Below the pieces are notes generated by a model. The model did not search any database, was not told the origin of the DNA, and was given only the letters and a program-made list of their open reading frames with translations. A stretch of DNA of 64,000 nt from Tricholomella constricta (taxonomy: Eukaryota > Basidiomycota > Agaricomycetes > Agaricales > Lyophyllaceae): assembly GCA_013368375.1 (NCBI GenBank), contig JAACJP010000015.1, positions 248,001 through 312,000 on the forward strand. The letters run 5' to 3'. The position numbers and the translations under genes are program-made. The number at the start of each line of letters is the position of its first letter. The first letter of the stretch is position 1. Positions 42,641-52,177 of the stretch are shown one piece after another.

Positions 42641-43434
42641 GTATCAAAGTCATCTGGAGAGATGGTCAGCGGGAACATAGTAGACCATGCAATAAATTTC
42701 TTTACAAAGGAAAGTCGAGTTACTATAGCATGAGAAAGTCAGAAGATTGATGGGTGCAATGAATACAGAGGGCTCCTTACGGGGCGATAGGGCACTGTTT
42801 TTGTGTGAATATTGATGAGGAATGTCATGCGGGTTTGTCAAATTATCCGCACCTGGTTTACAAACCTTTTGGACAAATCAGCACAACACCAACGACGCAT
42901 TGCAATGCAAGTACTCACGAGGGCCCGTCCATCCCGGAGGTTCGAGCTTGGAAGAAACCATGCCAATGCTAGGTAATCCAGCGTTGGCAGAGCTCAGATG
43001 TACGAGAATCATCACGTACGATAGAAGTGCTCCGCCGCATGCCAGGACTGGTCAATTTGTTGTTGGTCCTGATCTAGAATAGTTTGTGAAGTTATAGAAA
43101 TGGGACCTAGCAAGGTGTGAAATGTTTGATTACCTGTAGGCGATCGCCCTTGTTTGCAACGACAGCTAAACAGTGCCAATGTTTAGTGATACTTGAATAG
43201 TTAGATGCCTTTACGACGGCGTACCGGTGCCTGGATAGATTCCGTTGACTGTGACGGCACTGAATACGCTGTCAGTGACCAGAGAAGGCAACAACAAAGA
43301 GGCGCTACGCACTCTCGAGTGAACCCATCGGGGGCGATCTTAGCGTTGATAATATCGAAGTTATATACCCTGGTGATTGCAAGGGTCGCTGGAAGAATGG
43401 CGAGAGCCAGGAAATTGACGAACAACCGCACCAT
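40316..43434 (-). CDS. Laccase (multicopper oxidase), copy 2, complete
   Basis: A complete secreted laccase with about 20 short introns. The start ATG 43434 opens a signal peptide (MVRLFVNFLALAILPATLA) followed by NAKIAPDGFTRDAVTVNG across an intron. Copper loops in order: HWHGFFQARTSGMDGPS (about 42900-42950), CPIAP, YHSHLSTQYCDGLRG, HPFHLHGHAF (split inside the Leu codon) and HCHIDWHLEVGLAVVF. All ten His and the Cys are present. The axial position is Leu. A 13-nt microexon at 42853-42865 supplies FVNQ between S and CPIAP. The stop is at 40316-40318 after LRPEFQ, and no disabling change was seen. The donor of the intron after YDVDDG is GTGTGT here and GTGAGT in copy 1. Laccases act outside the cell on phenols, lignin fragments or melanin precursors. 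Confidence 0.92.
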
Positions 43435-44258
43435 CTTGGACTGAGGGGGAGTGAGGAAATACGCCTCATCCTTCTGAGCTTTTAAAGGACTCGCTTTCAA
43501 CTTCCAAAAAAAGCCAACAAATTTACCGGGAGGCATTTTCCACGGCGAGCCTTGTGTCCACGACGGTCGCCGGCTGCCAAGGAACGAACAGTCGCAGTTG
43601 CAGAGGCAATATTTCATGAAACTCACAGAGATCCAAGTGGTAAGGAGGCCCGAGCCTATGAAGAAGCCGATATTGCATGTAAATGAATACGACAGGGTGC
43701 ATGACCGCAGGTTTTGGCGTACAAGCATTCCCAACCAAATTCAGTACCCATTGCGCTAACACGGCAAACTGGGCCACGCGGTACCGCCAAACTCTTACCC
43801 GACTTCCGTCCATTTAGTAGAATAACAATTGGATCGATATCTCACCTTCTGGCATGAGAATATTGATTGCGCTCTGCAGCGACAGTCGGTTTACCGGCCA
43901 TACTAGTAGTGTGAATTTCGCCAGAGTCTTTCACTGTGAAGATTATAATTCGCGAGTTACCAGGAGTAGTTTTGGAGCCAAGGAGCTTGAGCGCCTTTGT
44001 CGAGAGTGGGAAGGTATGCAACGACAACCATGGCGCATCTTTTGTCGGCAAATTTCATGCTGAATGGAGGAAATATACAGTTTGTAATTCGTCATGTTTG
44101 GTTTGTACCAGATCAGAATCGATGTTGAGAGAGCCCAAGTCTCGACACCGCAAGCTTAGAACCGTGCAGTCAAGCTGAGAGAACGGAAGATGAAAATCAA
44201 AGACAATGATGATCTGTCTCCTTCCGGAGGCACCTGGAGGAACTTAGTACTAGGGTTT
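43435..44258. other. Laccase promoter side, no gene recognised
   Basis: Divergent spacer between the laccase and the duplicated secreted-gene block. A TTTAAAAG string about 50 nt upstream of the laccase ATG (near 43480-43488) could be a TATA-like element. Minus-strand ORFs at 43523-43813 and 43842-44051 lack family features. Confidence 0.4.
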
Positions 44259-44269
44259 CACGAGCTGCC

Positions 44270-44670
44270 GATCTCTATCCGTGCGCACAAGCACGCACGA
44301 TGCGCCCGCCGATTTATCCTGTTTTGAACGCGCACGACCGTCATAGCCGTACGCAGGTCCGTTGTCATAAAAGAGTTACCGGTACCGGTTGAAGATGCAG
44401 GGGCGATTAGACCTGGACGTCGACCCCGGTTCCGCGAGCAGTTGATCTCTACCCGGAGCGCACATGAGTGCACGGCTGTCAGGTACACATAAATACTGTA
44501 CGCAGGTCCGTTAAAACAGAGAAGTTGCCGGTACCGGCACCGCGTGAGGATGCGCGGGCGACCTTGAAATGGAGTATGGGCGTCGGCGATCAGTAGTTGA
44601 TTTAGGTCCGGAGCGCACATGAACGCACGACGCGACGCCGATTTGTTGTTTACGACGCTGGCACGAGTCG
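44270..44670 (+). repeat. Minisatellite-like array upstream of secreted-protein paralog 2
   Basis: About 2.4 units of 155-175 bp begin at 44270, 44444 and 44599. Shared strings are GATCTCTA-CC, CCGGAGCGCACATGA, GTACGCAGGTCCGTT and GTTGCCGGTACCGG. Block 1 has only about 25 bp at the same place, so the array is an insertion or expansion specific to this copy. It lies 450-860 bp upstream of the ATG and could alter expression, which is not tested here. Confidence 0.65.
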
Positions 44671-45126
44671 CGTGAGGGACAAAGCTCACACTGGAAAGGA
44701 AAGATTTCAATAGAGCGGAGGTTAAATTCGAACTTGGACAAGTCGTTCACCTCTCATCTATCTCACTTTGCGAATACAACAGAAAAGTTCCACGACGTTC
44801 ACGGGTACAGCGCCATGGGTATGGGAGCGTCTAGCGCAAGGCTGCAGATGTGCCGTGTTTTCTAGGCGAACATATTGGCTTCAAAATACCCCGATCCACG
44901 CATTTTCTTGCCTCCTGTCTTCAATCGCATGAAGTATGATTGGGCCTCCTGGCCTTTGTATTCCGGAATGTTGCTCCCAGCGTACTACGTAGCCTGCGTG
45001 GCACCGCCGCAGAATTTTCTCAAGCCTCCCAGAGCGTCCTTTAGAAGGCTGTTTTGCTGTTCCCGGAAACTTCGACTTTGTCGCCTCCTTTTGCCTTGTC
45101 TACTCAAGAGAGCCTCTCTACATAGT

Positions 45127-45947
45127 ATGATTGCCTTCCGCGCACTTGCTGTCCTCGCCGCCGTTGCAGGCGCCCTCGCCAACCCCCTCCAGGCGCGGCA
45201 GGCATTATTACCAAACCCCAACTCCAATGTCGATATCCACAACGTCGTCAGCGAGCTCGACATGCAGGTCCACATCAACATTCCTAATATCCGTAAGCTC
45301 CTTCCAGCACCAGCCACACAGTAGACCATCCTCATCCCTCATATCATCCTTGTTACCTTTTTATTCGTCCCGATGCAGTGAGGTTACAGGCGAGCCACAC
45401 CGCCACAGACAGCACCATCGGCGCCGAGGTCGATCAGCTCGTCACCGCGTTCGAAAACGCCCAAAGCGCGCTTTCCGACATCAGGGTCAGCAAAGGCTCC
45501 ACCACCAGGTTCCCCACCAACGACGAGATCAGCGTTGTCTACGGCGACATCATGCAGTCAGTACCCCGTCCCTACCCGTCCTTTTTTTCCCTACCCTTTC
45601 CAGGTTTGGGTAGAACACTGACTCACCGGGCCTTGCTGCTTCCAGGCTTGTGGCCACAGGAGTGTCGGGCCTGACCCCCGCCGTTGTCCCCTCGATCACG
45701 TCCATCATCGCCCGCCTTGACCAACCCGTCTCAGCTGCGTCCACCCAGCTCAACACGACCCTCCCTAACTCCATATACTATGTACACACCCTGTACGCCG
45801 TGCTTGATTCATTTCTTCCTGTGTGATGCTGACTGCTGTGTTCCCCCCACCTCCTCGCTGCTACCAATTTATAGGATGCTCGACGCACAGCAGTTCCTCG
45901 TCAAGGAAGGAACGTGGCCGTTGACCCTCGCTGCGCTCGGCTTCTGA
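45127..45947 (+). CDS. Small secreted protein, paralog 2
   Basis: Four exons (45127-45292, 45379-45556, 45646-45792, 45875-45947) match those of paralog 1 at 24551-25335. The signal peptide MIAFRALAVLAAVAGALA is identical. The region after QARQA is four residues longer (LLPNPNSN). The middle differs at many residues (for example LVTAFENAQSALSDIRV), while the C-terminus LDAQQFLVKEGTWPLTLAA is conserved. No Cys occurs in the mature protein and no disabling change was seen. Function is unknown; the product is presumably released or cell-surface associated. Confidence 0.8.
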
Positions 45948-46309
45948 GTGCTTCGTCCCTCATTGTGCGGTCCCCCCCTCCGGTCTTCCACCCTGGTATT
46001 TAAACAAAGAGAGTGTGTGCTTCGTGTGTTTCAAGGTCGTGTAGTGAATTGGATATGCTGTTCTTCAGAATGAGGGAGATTTCCCCCCACTTGAGTGTAT
46101 CCAAAATTGTCATCGTTTTCACGCAAGAAATGCGTCCGGTTCATAAACGAATGGTTTGGTTGAGGACAGTCTATATATATTGTAAAATGTAGAGGAGTGT
46201 GGTAAGGATGGTATGTAGACCTTTGATCGCTATATATTGGCAGGTGCCCGACGTTTCCAATCCCTGGGTTCTTCATCGACAGCATGCTGAGATCCATGTA
46301 GACGTACAC

Positions 46310-46583
46310 CTACAGGCTGACGTTAATGGGCGTACAACCAATGACGACGAGACCCATCTAGAAGGGAAAAGAAACAAAGGAACAAAAAGTCAGATGACCA
46401 GCCTTCCACTCCTACACAAAGTCAAAGTGCAGTCGGAATTACTGTAATTGTTGCCACATGGGAGCTTGGCGGCTGCAAAGGTGGCGTCGTCAGTGTGAGA
46501 TTATTAATTAGGTAATGAGGGAGGACTTACCAGTTTGCGCCACCTCCGAGGCCGATGGGGGTGGGGGTGCAGGAGGTGCCAAT
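46310..46583 (-). pseudogene. Hydrophobin pseudogene, truncated
   Basis: This matches exons 3, 2 and the end of exon 1 of the hydrophobin at 27915-28397. Exon 1 keeps only GTSCTP and GLGGGANW, and homology stops near 46583, so the signal peptide and first three Cys are lost. Exon 2 lacks 8 bp, which removes the Cys doublet. Exon 3 has one extra base and is out of frame. The gene is dead by three independent lesions. Confidence 0.82.
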
Positions 46584-47008
46584 TTGCCGGATTTTGCATT
46601 TTGCGCCATAAGCCACCATCTGGCTGGATTTCCGTGCCACCGGCGGGTGACCTGAAAAAATCGACCATAATAGCAGACCTGCGCCGGCGTTACAGCACAG
46701 CACAGCACGCACACCCGACCAATGCGGGATAGTCGCTAATATGATCACTGGGTGTTGGACACCGGAACAATGGTTCATCGATCCAGAACCCCGTGATGTG
46801 CTATACATACTTACCTGCCTCTTACACAAAGTCAGTTCTAGCCCTGCATAGGTTACAGTATGCCCATGGGTTGCGGGGAATCAAACCTACACTGGCATGG
46901 AGTCGTGCCCCCTGACTTGCCTGGATACGCTTAAGAACACCTGCGGCTCTGCCCTGTGGGGTACTAAGACTCAGTTATCACCCGAATTCACAGTTCACGC
47001 TGGACAGC
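46584..47008. other. Unrelated sequence beyond the hydrophobin break
   Basis: Homology to block 1 ends at 46583. The stretch has no gene. A GGGGAATCAAACCTAC string at 46874-46890 is weakly like a B box in reverse, but no A box or tRNA fold was found. Confidence 0.4.
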
Positions 47009-47767
47009 ATGCCCGGCGCAGGCACATCGGCGACGCTGGCGCTCCCGCACATGCTCCCCTTCCCGCCTCCCGTGCACACCAGTACTGGCCGACCATCCCG
47101 ACGCGCTCGCGCAGCATCTGAATCTTCCTCCGCACCGGTCCTCTGGCCACCGGGATCAGGACACACTAGCACTGCGACGCCGCGAACAAGCATCGACTCC
47201 TCCCAGACATATCTCGATCCCGACGCGAAGAGCCTCGGCTCGGACGTGGATGCTGAGTCCGAGTACCGGCGCTGGGGGCACAGCGCAGGCGGGGACAAGG
47301 GGCAGCCTCCGCCGTACGTCGAGCGCTCGTCGTACACCCACGCCCACGCCCACACTGCGGTGCCCGCGGAGGAGCAGGCGCAGGAGGCGCGGACGCTGCC
47401 GATGTACATGTTCATCCTTGGATTCGGTGTGTTTCTACAGTCCCATTATGTATGCCCCGCAGGCGTCCACTAAAGCCGTCTTATCCGTGCAGTTTGTCCC
47501 GTTCTCTGGCTCATTGGTGCATTCACGCTGCGCGCACCGCATGCACACCGTGCAGGGGTGTTCGATCCGTACGCGTCGCTGAACGGGGCGGAGAAGGCGG
47601 AAGCGGAGAGGGAGATGAGGCGGTGGGAGGTGGAGACGAGGTGGGGGAAGAGATGTATGTGGGCGGCGGTTGTGTCTGTGTTCCTGGGGTTGGCGGCGGG
47701 AATGGCGGCGTGGGGCGCGATCGCGTCGGGGAAAGGGAAGGGCGATCAGGGTGCCTTGGCAGCGTAG
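47009..47767 (+). CDS. Small membrane protein with PY motif, paralog 1
   Basis: Two exons, 47009-47426 and 47493-47767, joined across a 66-nt intron. The N-terminal 130 residues are Ser/Pro/Thr-rich and end in QPPPYVERSSY, a PPxY motif of the kind bound by WW domains of Rsp5/Nedd4 ubiquitin ligases. A first membrane segment spans the intron (MYMFILGFVCPVLWLIGAF). A charged helical stretch (EKAEAEREMRRWEVETRWGK) and a second membrane segment (MWAAVVSVFLGLAAGMAAWG) follow. The protein family is not known to me. The next gene has the same plan, so these are tandem duplicates. A role as adaptor or regulated membrane protein is only an inference from the motif. Confidence 0.75.
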
Positions 47768-48088
47768 TGGTGCTCGATTGATTAATTGTTGAAATTCCCA
47801 TACAAGGCAAGTACACACAAATTGCCATATCGAGTAATTTCGTCTCTCGTCGTCCACACAACCAAGGAGCTCCATCCATGGACTCCTCGTAATATATTAT
47901 ATCCTACTTACCCTATCGCAGCTGATTAAAAGTTATCTTTTTCTCGGGAAGTCCTAATGTACAGGAGCCCGCCGATTTTCTATATTGTTGACATCTATTT
48001 CTATGTATTTATCATTGTAGGCGTCAATGCACCAATCCCGTTTCCATGTTCCCTAGCAATCCCCTGGATTGGCTTCGCGTTGGGCGCA

Positions 48089-48095
48089 TATATAA
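48089..48095 (+). promoter_or_regulatory. TATA box of the second PY-motif gene
   Basis: TATATAA lies 43-49 nt ahead of the ATG at 48138. This spacing supports 48138 rather than the upstream in-frame ATG at 48099, which would fall almost on the TATA box. Confidence 0.5.
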
Positions 48096-48137
48096 TCTGT
48101 GGCATCACGATGTCATCTCCCATCTTCAAGTCGCACA

Positions 48138-48727
48138 ATGTCTGCCTCCGTCGCCACCACCACCGTCGAGCTCTCCACCCCCACCCCGGTGCTCACCTAC
48201 ATCACCCGTGCACCACCCTCTGCAGTCCCCACCGAGCGTAACCCGCTCGACGACTTTTTCGGATACACCCTCTCTGCCTCGCGCACTCACGAGAGCCGCC
48301 ACGACCTCAGCGTCGCCGAGGTGCCCCCACCTTACGTCGAGGATCTTCCTCCGACCTACGCACGCAAAGCCCCCGAGCCACTCACGCTCGCGCGGTACCT
48401 TTTCAAATTTGGATTCCGTGAGTCCCTTGATTGAAACTTCAATGCAAGGCGCGATTACTGACTCCGCTTCTTCCTTTTTCTCTAGTGTTCCCCCCATTCT
48501 GGATCATGGGCGCATGGATCCTGTGGTCGCCTCTGCGCGCACCCAGCGACGAGACCGATCCCGAGGGATGGATGCCTGAGAAGACAGAGGCAGAGCGGAA
48601 GCGCATTATCGAGGAGATGAGGAAGGTTGAGGTACGCTGGGCCCTGCGGTGTCTGTGGGCGCTCCTCATCTTCGTCCTCCTCGGCGCGGGGGCCGGGATT
48701 GCGGCTTGGGCCGTCATGAGGTCCTGA
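48138..48727 (+). CDS. Small membrane protein with PY motif, paralog 2
   Basis: Two exons, 48138-48417 and 48486-48727. The order matches its neighbour at 47009: a flexible N-terminus, PPPYVEDLPPTYARK (one PPxY and one related PTY), a first membrane segment RYLFKFGFLFPPFWIMGAWI across the intron, the charged helix EKTEAERKRIIEEMRKVEV, then a second membrane segment LLIFVLLGAGAGIAAWAVM. The intron sits at the same place in the Phe-Gly-Phe segment, so the pair arose by tandem duplication. Function unknown. Confidence 0.75.
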
Positions 48728-50012
48728 AGCACGACTTGCGAAACACCATCACTACAACTCAAGCCACTGCCGTCTCGTCGCTCTCATCGAAACCCCAACT
48801 CTACATCGCCATACTCGCCCGACTTTGCAGCAATGGCCTGCTCCAATTGCTTCACGCTCTTCGCACCACGCGCACACTCCTTCGACTCTGCCCCCCGCGG
48901 CCCATTTTACCTTTCGCTTTTCACACCCTAATGACCTCACACATACCCCCCATACCTTCGACCTCTGCGAGGAACACTGTAACTGTATCGATAGCACGCA
49001 CTCACTCATGACCCCTACGATTATTCACTATATATTGACTCACGCCTAAACACGAAATGCATCTTCTCGACTTATCGGCGCGATCGCGAATTGAGTTTTG
49101 AATATATCAATTGGCATCATCTATGATTCAAAGCATGATTCAGTCTCCTCGTTCCCGGCCCTAAGCCGTCCTCATCACCGCGCGCTTCATTACTACCCTC
49201 ACGGCAACTTTCTATGTACTATACACAGGTGTTACCAGCAGCCTTCCTGAATCCTTGGGTGTGCCGCGGGCCGCCCCGAGTCCGCCGACGCACCGGCCCC
49301 CAATGTCGAATGTATAAAGGTGCGCAATACGCAAGTGTCCCCGTTTGAATATTTACTACAGGTCGAAACGTCACAAATCTTTTCGCCATTGAATTGGATT
49401 GCGAACCATCCTCCCCGGGCCCCTCAGCGACCTTGTGGTGACGTAACGGGCCCCAGGCTATGCGGCAAAGGCCCGGGCTATCATGCTATGGCTGGTGATC
49501 CTGGCGCGACCATGGCAGGTGGACTCGAATATTTGTTCACTGGAAATATTATTTCCATGTTCAGCCTCATCTTAGCTATTTTTTCCAATCTGATCAAAAA
49601 GTTGATGCATAGTACGGTATATTAATATAGTAAATATATCCTCGCCATTCCTCTCGGTATAACATTCCGAATGTGGGTGGCATAACGGTCAGATGGTTGC
49701 TGAACATGTCAAGTAGTGCGCCGCTAATCTTTGTACGAGTGCCTTCGAAATCTGCATGACCAGAAATACGAGTGGTGCTGAGGAATGCGTCATATTTGAC
49801 TATTTATTGTAAACGTATAGCGCATTACAGGGTCACAAGGTACTATTAAGAAGGTCCGAATAACGTTACACACTTGAAAGACAGCGGGAGAAAACGACAC
49901 TACAAGGCTACGATACTACAGCAAGACATGACTATATGCGTCAAGCGCATCCATTACAACCCGAAGGTGGATCAAAATCGTACACTGAATGCAGACAAGC
50001 AAACAAACGAGT
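48728..50012. other. Intergenic, no gene recognised
   Basis: Lies between convergently oriented genes (plus-strand PY gene and minus-strand DUF1295 gene). AT-rich from 49530 on. No repeat or RNA gene was recognised. Confidence 0.5.
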
Positions 50013-51238
50013 CTAGTTGACCGGACCCCATGGCCAGAAAACCGGGACAGTCCTACGAACGAACAAGTGTCAACAAGGCGAGCAACGAAAAGGCTTGTTA
50101 AATGTTCGCAGCACAAACCTCTTGTATTCCTGCCATCTGGGATCGTGGCCAAATTCCTTGTCCCCAGACTCCTCGAGAGGTGGTACGCCCGAGACCTGTC
50201 CGATCAAGTTTCCCGATCAATGACAACATATCATTAGAGAGAGTGGCGTACGTTGCGCGTGAGGACCCAGGTGAACACAGGGCTCAGTGCGGCGAGGGCG
50301 ACTGCGCCGCGCGGGAAATGCGCCGTCTGCAGAGTGGTAGTCGAGAGAGCCCAGATGCCCGTCCAGATGCCGACCTCGCCCACGTAGCTAGATGAGTCTT
50401 CATGAGCAACAGCTGAAAAGAAAATTGATAATTAGGCTTGAGTAGAGGGCCTTACTTGGGATGTCTGCTGATTCCCCATAGGCCGCTGCTTATGAATCTC
50501 TCGTCGTGCTGCTTATTGTTCTTCGCGTTGCGCCAGAGGGACTTCTGGCGATCCGCGATGACCTCGAAGAGGAAGGAGCCCGCGAAGAGTGCGACGGCGG
50601 CGTAGTCGCGGACGGTAAGTGCGGGGTGAAGACCGGGTGGGAGCGCGTTGCATAGGTAGACTGGGAGTCCGACGAGACTGATCCAAGTAGCTTGTATGCG
50701 GCTTTTTATCAGGGCATCGTACGTGGGAAGCTACTGAATATGCATACCTTGAGCGAACCAAAAATAGGTAAATTTCATTGGTTGGGCCTTGATCTTGTCG
50801 AAGCGCGAATCGCCTCCAGCTTTGATGGCTCTCTAAATAAGGTGTGAGCTGTAAATATCAGAAAGAGAGGCAATTTAAAGAGCGCATACGTGAGCCAAGA
50901 AGGATCCAAGTCGGACACTCCAAATGCCTAGGGCAGCGCTCAGCAACAACTGCCTCGGCGCGAACGAGGAGAGAGCTGGAAGCGCGCCAGGGATGCCGTA
51001 GTAAAACTTGTCCTTCAAAGCTGGGTAATACAGAGATATAAAGGTGGTAGAGAGAAAGCCGAGAGCTCCTCCTAGGTCGTAGTACTTTTCGTTTCTTTGA
51101 GGCACGAAAATGAGAGCGAAAACTAGTATGATAATCAACGCGTGCCAACTGTTAATTGGCATGATAAGAAAGAAACTCACGAGTTTGCAGCCCGTACGCG
51201 CTGGCGAGCGTGGGGAGAAGGCGAGAGAACACTGCCAT
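50013..51238 (-). CDS. DUF1295 / steroid 5-alpha-reductase-like membrane protein
   Basis: A polytopic membrane protein of the DUF1295 group, related to steroid reductases and isoprenylcysteine methyltransferases. The start ATG 51238 (MAVFSRLLPTLASAYGLQT) is followed by six further exons. Segments in order: HALIIILVFALIF, EKYYDLGGALGFLSTTF, LSAALGIWSVRLGSFLAHR, then RFDKIKAQPMKFTYFWFAQ, VALFAGSFLFEVIADRQK, the signature FISSGLWGISRHPKYVGEV, and the C-terminal DPRWQEYKRTVPVFWPWG. The stop is at 50013-50015. All introns have good borders and the frame is intact. Members probably use NADPH to reduce lipid double bonds, but the substrate is not known. Confidence 0.85.
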
Positions 51239-52177
51239 CGAAGGAAAGGTGTGGTGGTGGTAGGAAAGAAGGAGAAGACGAATAGCTTAGGCTTGAAGGC
51301 GATCCGCGTCATAACCGACGGCAGTCGATCGGGACGATCGAGGGCCTCCAAACTAAACAAGGACAAGTATCGACAAGGCTAGAAAACTCGGGTCCAATAC
51401 GCGACATCGTCACAGGGTCCTGGTCGGACGGTCTTTTCGCCGTTGGAAGGCCCACTTCTTCTCACAGCATATCTGATCTGGAGAGTTTTTCGCGATAAGT
51501 TGGAAAAAGAATTGCGGCGCTCAGCAAGAGCCTTGATTTCAAGCAAGTGTACACAAAGGAGCGTTCTGGGGTGAGAAGTCCATGTTCGGCGTGATTGGGC
51601 ACATGCTTTCGCAGTAGTCTGCCTGCTTTAGATTCCCAGAAATCGCAAAGGTAAGTTGCACAAGGATCTGCGGTCAGCTGTGTGGTCTGTGTAAGGGCGT
51701 GACAGCGCGATCTAATCCGTGACTCCATCACCTTGCGTTGATTCTCGAAAATTCCCACACACCTGACCATTGGATTCTCAAGCGAGGAGGCTTCATCGTT
51801 TCTCCTGGCCTTTATCGTATTGCGCACCCATCCTTCGGACTGGTAAAAAAATATAAACATATCCGAGGCATCAGATTCAGGGAAAGCAGCGCGCGGCTGG
51901 GAGTTACATTTTCGGAAGCAGAGGTACGTGTTTCCGCTTTATTTTATTCCGTCACACCAATAAAGGCTTATCAAGGGTACATAATACAATTTGCCACTTG
52001 AACGGGTTCGGAAACATTGCCATGGAGTCTTTCGACCACGGCGGAACTTACAATCTTTTATCTAGATAACTGTGCGTTACACCCAGTGGTATATTCTCAA
52101 TACTCCACCGCCCGTCCCTGGCCGTGTTCATCCACGGTTCCCAGCCTGGAAGCTATACTTTGTCCTCTCCTCACTTC
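51239..52177. other. Divergent promoter region
   Basis: Separates the minus-strand DUF1295 gene from the plus-strand AT-hook gene, so it should hold both promoters. No coding pattern or repeat was recognised. Confidence 0.5.

Larger units (their letters stand above)
44259..46065 (+). repeat. Paralogous block, copy 2 (promoter and secreted-protein gene)
   Basis: Direct-orientation match to 24040-25445, about 20 kb away. Identity is clearly lower than in the laccase arms (many substitutions and indels), so this duplication is older. A repeat array expanded its upstream region. Confidence 0.85.

Noticed and set aside
43201..43734. Long minus-strand ORF (177 codons) over the laccase start
   Set aside because: Only the part from ATG 43434 matches laccase. 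The upstream extension is promoter sequence without a signal peptide or domain.
46874..46892. B-box-like string suggesting another tRNA-derived repeat
   Set aside because: No A box at the right distance and no second copy was recognised.
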